Source: Dyadobacter beijingensis DSM 21582 | GTDB taxonomy: Bacteria; Bacteroidota; Bacteroidia; Cytophagales; Spirosomataceae | DNA length: 64,000 nucleotides | Direction of reading: 5' to 3' | Assembly (NCBI RefSeq): GCF_000382205.1 | Contig: NZ_KB907786.1 | Location: forward strand, 1,488,001-1,552,000 | Shown: positions 22,994-31,600 of the stretch, piece by piece | How positions within the stretch are numbered: position 1 is the stretch's first letter | How the letters are laid out: each line of letters starts with the position of its first letter | The notes under the pieces: generated by a model | Told to the model about the DNA's origin: nothing | Databases searched by the model: none | Seen by the model: the letters and a program-made list of their open reading frames with translations, nothing else | Made by a program: the position numbers and the translations under genes

Positions 22994-25900
22994 CTAGCGC
23001 ATCATTCTGAGCGATTTGGTTTGTTTGCCAGCCTTCAAACGGTATACATAAAGGCCCGGCGCCAGCCAGTTGCTATTCACGTCCACACTATGCCAGCCCT
23101 GCGCCAGTTCCCCGCTTTTCAGGTCGCTGATCTTCTGTCCCGACAAATTGAACAGTTCCAGGTTGACCGTTTCCGGCCTGGGCAGGTAAAAGGAAATACT
23201 ACCCCCGGTGCCGATCGGGTTCGGCTTGTTTTGCAGCAGTAACAGCTCCTGCGCCTGGCCGCATGCCGAAGATGGAAGAATGGTAAATTCCGCGCTCGGG
23301 TGACTGGTAATTTCAGGACTGGTCGTTTGAATAGCTAAGGAGTAATTTCCCTGCGGCAGGCTGTCGGGCAGGGAAACGCTTAACCTGCGCTTGTCGTCGC
23401 CGCTGATTTGCCAGGTAATTGTCTGGTTCGTTCCTGCCTTCCGCAATGCTGCGCTGATTTTGTTGCCGGCGCCAAAGCTGGAATTGGTCGCCAGGGACAG
23501 GTCGAGGGGTTCGCCGGGGCAGTATTTCTGCTTCGGGACAAATGACAATATCTGTCGCTCGTCGAATGCATGTATTTCGCCGCCGGTTGTCATGATCAGC
23601 AGCTGATCCTTGAAAAATTCCAGGTCGAAAGGCTCATGCAGGAAATTGAGGCCGTCGGTGTAAGCGGTCGTCTTGCCGTAGGCATATTTGATCAATGCCA
23701 CGTTTTCTACACCTGTAAACTGGCTGTTGAGCCGGTAGGATGCGAGCCACATCGTTCCCTTGTCGTCGAAGATCAGCTTTTTGACGTTGAATTTTTGCAA
23801 ATCCGCAATCAATTCCCATTGCCCTGACCCCGCTGCAAGCCTGCTCACGCCAAAATCGCCGTAGATGAAGCAGTTATCGCTGTCGTCGAATGCCATTCGG
23901 GTGAGGTTAGCGGGGTAGGGGAACGCGAGCAGGTAGGCCCATTCGTTGTTTTCGAATCGCCATACGGCACCGGCATCGCCCATCACCCATATGCGTCCTT
24001 TGCTGTCTTTGGCCATGCAATGCACCATGCCCAGCGGCAGCCGGTTGCGATGAAAGTAAAATCCGCCGTTGTAGAACTGAATGATCAGTTTTTGCGAATT
24101 TTTGAGAAAATAGCCATACTGCTCCGAATGGATCATTTCCTGGGTGTCGTCAAAATAAATGACGTCCGGCGTGGGGACGCTCTGATACAGGTCTCCCGTT
24201 TTATACAGAAAGCCCTGGTAAGGGTCGGCCAGCAATATATTGCCATCCGGCGAGGCGCCGAATGCGGTCACGACCTGCGAGCTTCTGCCGTTGGTCGTCG
24301 AGGGGAGGAAGCTCTGCCAGGATTGCAGGTCGGTGGTAAGGTGGTAGCCGCCCTGGAAATTGAATACATAAAGCTTGTCGCCCGATTTTACAAACCGGTT
24401 GTAAAGCGAGAACATCAGACGGTAGGAGCTCGTATGCAGCACTTTGGACGGCGTTCCCAGGAACCGGAACCGGTTGTCGCGGACACCCGTCCGAAACCGT
24501 GAAACCGCCCATTCAGATTGTATCGCGGCTGGTTGCAGCATGCGCGAACGCATAAAGTATGTGGTGTTACCGCTGAGCGAAGGAAGCAGTAATTCCTTAT
24601 CGGTAGCCCAATCGCCGAAGGAATTATTGGTAAAGGACTGCTCAAAAACGATGCTGCGGAACAGTGAATCCGTGGCGATTTGCGCCAGGCCGGTAAATGG
24701 CTGGGTGCCGGTATACGGTACCCATTGCCGGATGGCCAGGATGGGTGCCGTAGCTTGCGCGTCATCACTGTTCAATGAAATCTGGCTCGTCGATACCGGT
24801 GTTTCGAACCACGTCGGAGCCGACCACTGGCTCCAAATGCCTTGCCTGCTGACCCGGTAGCGGAGGTAAAAAACACGGTCGTTGGAGAAACCGGAGGGCT
24901 CGGCAAAATGGTGCGTACCGGCTTGGGTAATCTGCCCGCTCCGCTCGTGGAACTCGTTGTCAAAGGTATTGTAAAACTGGACCTGGTAGGCCGAAACGCC
25001 TTCCAATGCCCTGAACGAGCCGTAAACGATGCCCGAATTGTCGCGCCGCATTCCCCAGGGCTGGGAAGGTACTACTGCTTCGGAAAAGGCATTTACCCGG
25101 AATGCTGCGGGCGTCGACCAGTTGCTTCCACCCAAATCATTTTCCGGCAGATAGCGGGCAAAATAGCTCCCCTCGTTCATTCCCGGCGACCGGTAGAACG
25201 ACTGGCTGGTAACCGTATCCTCCACAATGCGGGTAAATGCCTCGTCCGTCGCGATCTGGAAACGGTACCGTTTGGCACGCCAGGCAGCCTGCCATTCAAA
25301 GGACGGGGTTATGCCCGTGACATTGGCGGATGGGGAATAAACCGTGATACTTCCTGGCGAAGTGGGCTTTTCGGCGTAGGGTTTGAGTGAAAAAGTCTCG
25401 ACGATCCGCCCCTCCGAAAATTCCCTGATCAGGTTGCGGCACAGGGGATGGAAAGTGAGTTTGGAACGGCAATAGGACATGATCGAGCCGTTCACGAATT
25501 CCTGACGGCCCGCCGGGCATGTTTCCGACGTGTACTCGATGGGCGCGCAGCGGTCGATAGGCCCGCCCGGCCACGCGCAGCTGTGCGTATGCGGGGAGCC
25601 GAGCGTATGTCCGAGCTCATGCGCGAGAATGTCGACGGTAAAACGGTCGCCGGGGCCTGGAAAATTGGAAGTACACATGCGGAAACCGCCCCAGAATGTA
25701 CCGCTCCTGGCCGACAATGACACGACGGCATCACGCTCTTCGCGCCGGTTGCGTTCCCAGTAGTCGAGAATTTTACTGAAATAATCGAAGTCGTCCACCA
25801 ATGCATACGGCTCGGGCTGCTGCCAGATGTGGATATAGGTAATGGTGAGTTTGATATTCATTTCCCGCTCGAAAATGGCGGATGTTTCGGCAAATACGTC

Positions 25901-26167
25901 ATACACGGTCTGCCGGATCTTCTCCTGGTCATGGCCATACATCTTGGCCGTTTGATAGTTGATATCCACCGCTAAACGGTATTCCAGCATTTCGCCCGCA
26001 TGTGTCCGCGCGGCAGTCAGGTCGACGCGTTTCGAGATTTTTTCAAGGTAAGCGGCGGTGAGCGAATCGCTGGTGCCGCAAGTCGGCGGAGATTGGGGAA
26101 ATGCCGTTTTTGGCAGGTTTAGTAAGGTAATGAAAAATAGAAAACAAGTAAAGAAGGATGCTTTCAT
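22994..26167 (-). CDS. Secreted reprolysin-like (M12B) metalloprotease with T9SS sorting domain
   Basis: A 1057-residue secreted protein with a signal peptide (first 24 residues, ending FPQ). A zincin domain covers about residues 60-270 with HELGHTLGSPHTHSC (His183, Glu184, His187, His193), the HExxHxxGxxH site of reprolysins. It is followed by Cys-containing turns and the Met-turn candidate NGSIMSYC. Residues about 270-560 are fibronectin-III-like repeats, and about 580-880 form a beta-propeller-like region (for example KDSKGRIWVMGDAGAVWRF). The C-terminus is a type A T9SS sorting domain (LLLQNKPNPIGTGGSIS to LYVYRLKAGKQTKSL). It probably digests proteins outside the cell. Its stop lies 1 nt from the convergent ruvC stop. 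Confidence 0.9.
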   Translation of the reverse strand: MKASFFTCFLFFITLLNLPKTAFPQSPPTCGTSDSLTAAYLEKISKRVDLTAARTHAGEMLEYRLAVDINYQTAKMYGHDQEKIRQTVYDVFAETSAIFEREMNIKLTITYIHIWQQPEPYALVDDFDYFSKILDYWERNRREERDAVVSLSARSGTFWGGFRMCTSNFPGPGDRFTVDILAHELGHTLGSPHTHSCAWPGGPIDRCAPIEYTSETCPAGRQEFVNGSIMSYCRSKLTFHPLCRNLIREFSEGRIVETFSLKPYAEKPTSPGSITVYSPSANVTGITPSFEWQAAWRAKRYRFQIATDEAFTRIVEDTVTSQSFYRSPGMNEGSYFARYLPENDLGGSNWSTPAAFRVNAFSEAVVPSQPWGMRRDNSGIVYGSFRALEGVSAYQVQFYNTFDNEFHERSGQITQAGTHHFAEPSGFSNDRVFYLRYRVSRQGIWSQWSAPTWFETPVSTSQISLNSDDAQATAPILAIRQWVPYTGTQPFTGLAQIATDSLFRSIVFEQSFTNNSFGDWATDKELLLPSLSGNTTYFMRSRMLQPAAIQSEWAVSRFRTGVRDNRFRFLGTPSKVLHTSSYRLMFSLYNRFVKSGDKLYVFNFQGGYHLTTDLQSWQSFLPSTTNGRSSQVVTAFGASPDGNILLADPYQGFLYKTGDLYQSVPTPDVIYFDDTQEMIHSEQYGYFLKNSQKLIIQFYNGGFYFHRNRLPLGMVHCMAKDSKGRIWVMGDAGAVWRFENNEWAYLLAFPYPANLTRMAFDDSDNCFIYGDFGVSRLAAGSGQWELIADLQKFNVKKLIFDDKGTMWLASYRLNSQFTGVENVALIKYAYGKTTAYTDGLNFLHEPFDLEFFKDQLLIMTTGGEIHAFDERQILSFVPKQKYCPGEPLDLSLATNSSFGAGNKISAALRKAGTNQTITWQISGDDKRRLSVSLPDSLPQGNYSLAIQTTSPEITSHPSAEFTILPSSACGQAQELLLLQNKPNPIGTGGSISFYLPRPETVNLELFNLSGQKISDLKSGELAQGWHSVDVNSNWLAPGLYVYRLKAGKQTKSLRMMR

Positions 26168-26315
26168 CGAGGGTTGTGGATTATGTAACCGAAAGTTGTA
26201 AATCCTAAGACCATAAAACGCCGTCCTACTGTTGCACCGATTTTAATCTCAGCATTAAAAAACTTTAATGGTACTAATCCAACATTTGCTTTTATTAATC
26301 AAACGTTTGTTTAGT

Positions 26316-26339
26316 AAAATCAAACGATCGTTTGATTTT
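26316..26339. promoter_or_regulatory. TetR-type palindromic operator of the efflux operon
   Basis: A perfect 24-bp palindrome centred between 26327 and 26328, with core ATCAAACGATCGTTTGAT. A second partial site with CAAACGTTTG lies at 26300-26309. The palindrome covers the -33 TTTG (26331-26334) of the promoter, so the TetR protein encoded 76 nt downstream probably represses its own operon here. Confidence 0.8.
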
Positions 26340-26362
26340 TGTTGAAGCGCGTTTTACCTTTG
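26331..26362 (+). promoter_or_regulatory. Promoter of the TetR-TolC-EmrAB operon
   Basis: TTTG at 26331-26334, a 20-nt spacer and TACCTTTG at 26355-26362 match the Bacteroidota primary sigma consensus. The start codon at 26415 is about 46 nt after the predicted transcription start. Confidence 0.75.
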
Positions 26363-26414
26363 TGCCAACATTAGCAATAAAGAAGAAGATAATCCCTGCT
26401 AATGAGGTACTTAA

Positions 26415-27059
26415 ATGGAATACAACGCGAAACAATTGCAGATAATAGAAGTGGCGGAGCGGCTGTTTTCACAGAAAGGTTTTGCCGGCACTTCGGTGAG
26501 GGATATTGCGCAGGAAGCGGATGTGAACGTCTCGATGATATCCTACTATTTCGGTTCGAAGGAAAAGCTGATCGAGGCGCTTTTCCAGCTACGTATGACG
26601 GAGTCGCGGTCCCGGCTCGAAACGCTCGTGATGACCAGCGAGCTTTCCGCCTTGCAAAAATTCAATATGTTCATCGACAGCGTGATCGATCGGCTGATGG
26701 GCAACCAGTGCTTTCACAATATTATGCTGCGCGAGCAACTGTCGTCGGAGCGGACGCCCGTGATCTCCGAATTTATCCGTAGCCTCAAATTCCGGAACGT
26801 GGAGCTGATCCAGCGCATGTTGCGCGAAGGACAGGAAGCGGGTGATTTCAAAAAGGACATTAATGTGAGCCTGGTCACGACGACGCTTTACGGCACGGTG
26901 AACTACGCCATCGCTACCCAGGATTTTTACAAAATGATCAATGGCCTGGACCACATGTCCGACCAGGAGTTTCAGGCGCACCTCCGGCAGGAGCTCAGCC
27001 AGCATCTTAAGAACTTATTCAAATCAACAATAACCAATGAACACCACATCCAGAATTAA
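26415..27059 (+). CDS. TetR/AcrR family repressor of the efflux operon
   Basis: A 214-residue protein with an N-terminal TetR helix-turn-helix (residues about 8-55: VAERLFSQKGFAGTSVRDIA, then VSMISYYFGSKEKLIEALF). The C-terminal all-helical domain, which should bind the inducing drug, contains LMGNQCFHNIMLREQLSSER. It is the first gene of the operon with tolC-, emrA- and emrB-like genes and overlaps the tolC-like gene by 23 nt. A perfect palindrome over the promoter supports autoregulation. The ligand is unknown. Confidence 0.93.
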   Translation: MEYNAKQLQIIEVAERLFSQKGFAGTSVRDIAQEADVNVSMISYYFGSKEKLIEALFQLRMTESRSRLETLVMTSELSALQKFNMFIDSVIDRLMGNQCFHNIMLREQLSSERTPVISEFIRSLKFRNVELIQRMLREGQEAGDFKKDINVSLVTTTLYGTVNYAIATQDFYKMINGLDHMSDQEFQAHLRQELSQHLKNLFKSTITNEHHIQN

Positions 27060-28377
27060 CAGAATGGTTTGTCTGGCAACCGGGATCGTCTGGATTGCTT
27101 TGACCGGCCATTCGTACGCCCAAAGCGCACGCACGATCAAGCTGGAAGAGGCCATTGCGATGAGCCTGCAAAACAGCAAGCAATTGAAATTGAGCCAGAG
27201 CAATGTAGACCTGGCCGGGCTGGGCATTCGTCAGGTGAAGGAAAACCAGCTCCCGAGCCTGAGTGTTTCGGGTTCATACCTTCGGGTAAATTCACCGAAT
27301 GTGAACCTGAAAATCAAGCAGGAAGGCAACGACAGCACCGGTAACTCGGGCAGCATGCCGAATGTACATCAGGCCATGTATGGCATGGCGAGCGCATCGC
27401 TCCCGTTGTTTTCCGGTTTCCGGTTCAAATACGGCCTCGAATCGGCGAAGTACCTGGAACAGGCGGCCCGCCTCGACGCCGACAACGACCGTGACGCCGT
27501 GATCCAGAATACCGTTGCCGCATATGGCAATTTGTACAAAGCCAGCAAGGCCGTTGACCTCGTGACCGAAAACCTGGCCAGCGAGCGGGAGCGCGTGCAG
27601 GAGTTTACCAACCGGGAAAAGAACGGTATGCTCGCCCGCAACGATCTCATGAAGGCCAAATTGCAGGAATCGAACGTGGAGCTGGCACTGCTGAATGCGC
27701 AGAATGATTTGAAAATCACAACCATTAATATGAACCTGCTGCTGGGCTTGCCGGAAGAAACCGTCCTCGACGCCGATTCCAACAGCTTCGTATCCCTGAA
27801 ACAGGAAGGCAATGCGGCGGAATGGGAGCAAACGGCGCTGACACACCGCAAAGATATCGCCGCAAACGGCATCCGCCAGAAAGCCGCCGATACGGATATC
27901 AAGGTAGCCAAAGCGGACCTGTACCCGAGCGTGGCATTGTCGGCAGGGTATGTGGCGCTGAACATCCCGGGCGTGGTAACGGTCCCTAACGCGGTGAATG
28001 CGGGTATCGGCTTCAAATATGACGTGGCATCGCTCTGGAAATCAGGTGCGAAGATCGCGCAGGCCCGGACGAAGGCTTACCAGATGAAGACCAACGAGCA
28101 AATCATCCTCGACCGCATTCACCTCGAAGTCAATACCGCTTATTACAATTATGTATTGAGCAAAAGAAAGATCGATGTGTACGCGAAGGCGGTTGAGCAA
28201 GCCAACGAAAACTATCGCATTACTAAAAACAAATATGATAACAGCCTCGTAACCACCACCGAATTGCTCGACGCTGACGTGGCACAGGTGCAATCCCGCA
28301 TCGATTATGAAGCGGCGAAAGCAGATGCGGTGGTCGCTTACAAGAGATTGGAGCAAACCGCAGGCATTATTAATTAA
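27037..28377 (+). CDS. TolC family outer membrane efflux protein
   Basis: A 446-residue outer-membrane channel of the tripartite efflux system, with a signal peptide ending HSYAQ at about residue 29. The repeated outer-membrane efflux protein (OEP) halves show KLEEAIAMSLQNSKQLKLSQ, then KVAKADLYPSVALSAGY and NKYDNSLVTTTELLDADVAQ, the last being the classic TolC-family C-terminal helix. It provides the exit duct for the EmrA/EmrB-like pair encoded next. It overlaps the TetR gene by 23 nt; a 96-nt pyrimidine/purine-rich spacer with TCATTCATTCAGTCATT repeats separates it from the emrA-like gene. Confidence 0.92.
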   Translation: MNTTSRINRMVCLATGIVWIALTGHSYAQSARTIKLEEAIAMSLQNSKQLKLSQSNVDLAGLGIRQVKENQLPSLSVSGSYLRVNSPNVNLKIKQEGNDSTGNSGSMPNVHQAMYGMASASLPLFSGFRFKYGLESAKYLEQAARLDADNDRDAVIQNTVAAYGNLYKASKAVDLVTENLASERERVQEFTNREKNGMLARNDLMKAKLQESNVELALLNAQNDLKITTINMNLLLGLPEETVLDADSNSFVSLKQEGNAAEWEQTALTHRKDIAANGIRQKAADTDIKVAKADLYPSVALSAGYVALNIPGVVTVPNAVNAGIGFKYDVASLWKSGAKIAQARTKAYQMKTNEQIILDRIHLEVNTAYYNYVLSKRKIDVYAKAVEQANENYRITKNKYDNSLVTTTELLDADVAQVQSRIDYEAAKADAVVAYKRLEQTAGIIN

Positions 28378-28473
28378 GGAAAAAAGGGAAGATGGACGAA
28401 GGGGGGAAGACGCTTCCTCCATCCTCCTTCCTCCCCGATATTCAGTCATCAAGTCATTCATTCAGTCATTAAT

Positions 28474-29577
28474 ATGGAAACCAAACAAAACACCACCGAA
28501 GAAGCACCGAAAAAGAAAAACTCCCGCTTCCTCATCATCCTTGCCGTGCTGATCATTGGCGGCGGCACCTGGGGTTTTACCAAATATAACCACGGCCAGC
28601 ACCACGAAGAAACCGACGACGCGCAGATCGATTCGGATATCAGCCCGGTAATCCCCCGCATTTCAGGCTATGTGACCGAAATCCGCGTGAAAGACAACCA
28701 GACCGTGAAAAAAGGCGACACGCTGATCGTGCTCGACAACCGCGACCAGACCATTAAACTCGAACAAGCCAAAGCCGGTCTTCTGGGTTCGGAAGGCAGC
28801 CTTACCGTGGCACACGAAACCACCAATGCCTCGGCAGCGAGCGGCATTACCTATGAGGCAAATATTGCGGTGGTAGCAGCGCAGATCGAAGAGGCGAAAG
28901 TGAATGTATGGCGCGCCAACCAGGATTTCGCACGATACGAAAACCTGATCAAGGACCATTCGATCACCCAGCAGGAATTCGAACAGGCGCAGGCGACGAA
29001 ACAAAAAGCCGAACGCGCACTGGCGGTATTGGAAGCACAAAAAGGTGCAGCCGAACGCCAGGCGAAAGCAGCCGGCCGCCAGACCCGCGCCACTTCGGTA
29101 CAATCGGCCGTAGCGAATGCGAATATCAAGGCACGCCAGGCTGAAATCGCAAATGCGGAGTTGAACCTGTCGTACACCGTGATCACCGCGCCTACCGACG
29201 GCCGCGTGTCCAAAGTGAATGCGCAGCTGGGCCAGTACCTGCAGGCGGGACAATCGCTGTTCAGCATTATTTCTACCCACAAACCCTGGGTGACGGCGAA
29301 TTTCAAGGAAACGCAATTGACGAGAATGAAAATTGGTCAGCACGTGAAGATCCACGTGGACGCTTATCCCGAGCACGAATTTGAAGCACAGGTAGCGTCG
29401 TTCTCGCCGGCAACAGGCGCCCGTTTTGCCCTGCTTCCTCCTGATAATGCGAGCGGTAACTTCGTGAAAGTGGTGCAACGCCTCCCGGTCCGCATTGAAT
29501 TCACGAAAGCGGACGACGAGAAAATCGCGCAGCTGCGTCCGGGCATGAACGTGTTCGTGGATGTGGAGCTGAACTAA
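28474..29577 (+). CDS. EmrA/HlyD family periplasmic adaptor
   Basis: A 367-residue membrane-fusion protein with one N-terminal helix (FLIILAVLIIGGGTWGF, residues 21-38). The lipoyl/barrel-sandwich domain begins DAQIDSDISPVIPRISGYV and DNQTVKKGDTLIVLDNRDQ. A long helical hairpin (about 100-215) follows, then the second half-lipoyl NLSYTVITAPTDGRVSKVN and a beta-barrel with FKETQLTRMKIGQHV. It links the MFS pump in the inner membrane to TolC. The four-gene operon order tetR-tolC-emrA-emrB is typical of Bacteroidota multidrug efflux loci. Confidence 0.93.
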   Translation: METKQNTTEEAPKKKNSRFLIILAVLIIGGGTWGFTKYNHGQHHEETDDAQIDSDISPVIPRISGYVTEIRVKDNQTVKKGDTLIVLDNRDQTIKLEQAKAGLLGSEGSLTVAHETTNASAASGITYEANIAVVAAQIEEAKVNVWRANQDFARYENLIKDHSITQQEFEQAQATKQKAERALAVLEAQKGAAERQAKAAGRQTRATSVQSAVANANIKARQAEIANAELNLSYTVITAPTDGRVSKVNAQLGQYLQAGQSLFSIISTHKPWVTANFKETQLTRMKIGQHVKIHVDAYPEHEFEAQVASFSPATGARFALLPPDNASGNFVKVVQRLPVRIEFTKADDEKIAQLRPGMNVFVDVELN

Positions 29578-29619
29578 GGTTCATCAACGGAATTTTTTGA
29601 TTCTAAAAATCAATAATCA

Positions 29620-31194
29620 ATGGAAATGCAGGAATCACTTGTCGAATACGGCTACCGCAGGGTAATTATTACCATCACGGCTGTATTGTGCGCGCTGCTC
29701 GAAATCGTGGATACCACGATCGTGAACGTAGCGCTCAACGACATGCGCGGAAACCTGGGCGGCACGTTGTCGGAAGTGAGCTGGGTGATCACCGCCTACG
29801 CGATCGGTAACGTGATCATCGTGCCCATGACCAGCTGGCTCTCGCAGCAGTTTGGCCGCCGGAATTACTTTGCCGCTTCCATCATCATATTTACCGTGGC
29901 CTCATTCCTTTGCGGTAATGCGGATAATATCTGGGAGCTGGTATTTTTCAGACTGATCCAGGGCTTCGGCGGCGGCGCATTGCTCGTAACGGCGCAAACG
30001 CTGATCACCGAGAGTTACCCGCCGGAAAAACGCGGTATCGCACAGGCCATTTACGGTCTGGGTGTGATCGTAGGCCCTACGCTGGGCCCGCCGCTGGGCG
30101 GTTATATTGTCGATAATTACAGCTGGCCTTACATTTTTTACATCAACATCCCGCTGGGTATCATCGCGGCCATGCTGACGATGGAATTTGTTAGAAGCCC
30201 GAAATTCGCCAATAAAAAGGCAGCCAACGAGATCGACTGGTGGGGCATTATCTTCCTCGCCGTGGCCGTAGGTTCATTGCAGTACGTGCTCGAAAAGGGC
30301 CAGGAAGAAGACTGGTTCAACGACGAAATCATCGTTATTCTTTCCGTAACCTCTGTTTTTGCCTTCTTCTTCTTTATTTGGAGAGAATGGACTTACAAAA
30401 ACCCGATCGTGAACCTGCGCGTGTTATCCAACGGTAACCTGCGCGTCGGGACGATCCTGTCGTTCATCCTGGGCTTCGGCTTGTACGGCTCGACATTCAT
30501 TATCCCGCTGTACACCCAGGCCACATTAGGCTGGACGGCCACGCAGTCGGGTATGCTCATGGTGCCCGCCGCGATTGTGACGGCAATGATGATGCCCGTA
30601 GTGGGCCAGCTGCTCCAACGGGGGGTGAAACAACAATACCTGGTAGCGATCGGGATGATATTCTTCTTTATTTATAGCTACTGGGGATACCTGATCCTGA
30701 CGCCGGATACCGGCAAGGATGCGTTTTTCAATATGCTCATCGTCCGGGGGATCGGCCTGGGGCTGTTGTTCGTGCCTATTACCACCCTCGCATTGTCGAC
30801 CCTGAAAGGCCGCGAGATCGGGGAAGGCGCCGCTTTCACCGGTATGATGCGGCAATTGGGCGGCTCGTTCGGGGTGGCGGTAATCACGACCTTCATCGCA
30901 CGCCAGAACATGGCCCACCGCAACGACCTGGTCAGTAAGCTGGACATCAACAACCCCGTCGTGCAGCAGCGCGTGGAGGGTTTGCAGCGGAGTTTCCTGG
31001 CGAAAGGCATGAGTCCGGACGTGGCCCTGAACAGCGGCTACAAAATGCTGGACTACACGGTCTCCAAGCAGGCGCAGGTAATGTCGTATATGGACGTGTT
31101 CCTGTACCTGGGCGTGATGTTTTTGATTTGTGTTCCCTTTGTGTTATGGACGCGCAGCGGCAAAACGAAAGTCGACGCATCGTCCGTGCACTAG
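29620..31194 (+). CDS. EmrB/QacA (DHA2) family MFS drug exporter
   Basis: A 524-residue proton antiporter with 14 hydrophobic helices. Helix 1 carries LLEIVDTTIVNVALNDMRGNL, the DHA2 motif D1. Motif A-like GRRNYFAASII and motif C GLGVIVGPTLGPPLGGYIVD (helix 5, the antiporter signature) are clear, and GGSFGVAVITTFIARQNMAHR near the end is the EmrB-type loop. It completes the tripartite efflux pump and is the last gene of the operon, followed by a hairpin terminator. Substrates are probably hydrophobic toxins; none can be specified. Confidence 0.94.
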   Translation: MEMQESLVEYGYRRVIITITAVLCALLEIVDTTIVNVALNDMRGNLGGTLSEVSWVITAYAIGNVIIVPMTSWLSQQFGRRNYFAASIIIFTVASFLCGNADNIWELVFFRLIQGFGGGALLVTAQTLITESYPPEKRGIAQAIYGLGVIVGPTLGPPLGGYIVDNYSWPYIFYINIPLGIIAAMLTMEFVRSPKFANKKAANEIDWWGIIFLAVAVGSLQYVLEKGQEEDWFNDEIIVILSVTSVFAFFFFIWREWTYKNPIVNLRVLSNGNLRVGTILSFILGFGLYGSTFIIPLYTQATLGWTATQSGMLMVPAAIVTAMMMPVVGQLLQRGVKQQYLVAIGMIFFFIYSYWGYLILTPDTGKDAFFNMLIVRGIGLGLLFVPITTLALSTLKGREIGEGAAFTGMMRQLGGSFGVAVITTFIARQNMAHRNDLVSKLDINNPVVQQRVEGLQRSFLAKGMSPDVALNSGYKMLDYTVSKQAQVMSYMDVFLYLGVMFLICVPFVLWTRSGKTKVDASSVH

Positions 31195-31221
31195 TGTTTT
31201 TAAGTGTAGTAGTATTGCAGA

Positions 31222-31249
31222 AGAAGCCCTCCGGTGTCGGAGGGCTTCT
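31222..31249 (+). terminator. Hairpin terminator after the efflux operon
   Basis: A 12-bp perfect stem, AGAAGCCCTCCG paired with CGGAGGGCTTCT around GTGT. The T-tract is interrupted (CTTGTTTT), so termination may be partial. It lies 27 nt after the emrB-like stop. Confidence 0.75.
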
Positions 31250-31313
31250 CTTGTTTTATGGGAAAGGGGAACCTGGCCCGGAGGGCCATCCTGTTTCCAG
31301 GTAGCCGCGCCGC

Positions 31314-31515
31314 GGCACTTGCATAATAGCTCCACGACATTTGCTGCAACGGACGGAGCATAAAAGTCGCCGATCACTTCTTCGTATTCTTCCAGTATTT
31401 CTGTGGTAACCGCAAACTGAAACTTTCCGGTTCGTATCGCATCAAACAACCCACGTGTGGCGGAATGTTTAGGGATACTAATAAGGAGGCAGTTTGTATT
31501 CGCGGAATTTCGGCT
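31314..31515 (-). pseudogene. Remnant of a PIN-domain toxin (VapC-like)
   Basis: A minus-strand stretch translates as NTNCLLISIPKHSATRGLFD, then KFQFAVTTEILEEYEEVIGDF and VAANVVELL. This is the N-terminal half of the PIN-family toxin group whose normal start is (V)IDTNVLL.SIPK. The first catalytic Asp is replaced (ANTN) and no start codon with good context precedes it. After VVELLCKC the frame turns into unrelated sequence, so the acidic residues of the second half are lost. No antitoxin gene is beside it. It is a decayed toxin gene between the efflux operon and the RqcH gene. Confidence 0.7.
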
Positions 31516-31600
31516 CCCTGGCTTAGCGAATATTCGCACCTCCCTTTCCTCCTTCCTGCATTCCTCCCTACATTTGCCATCATACAATCCCGATTAAAAA

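Noticed and set aside
28378-28473. Purine/pyrimidine-rich spacer between the TolC- and EmrA-like genes as a regulatory RNA
   Set aside because: It has some self-complementarity (GGAAG/CTTCC) and TCATTCA repeats, and a similar C/T-rich stretch precedes rqcH, but no convincing stable structure or T-tract was found.
31144-31587. A 147-codon minus-strand open frame as an intact gene
   Set aside because: Only its middle resembles a PIN toxin; the 3' part is antisense to the efflux terminator and the emrB-like gene end. Reported as a pseudogene instead.
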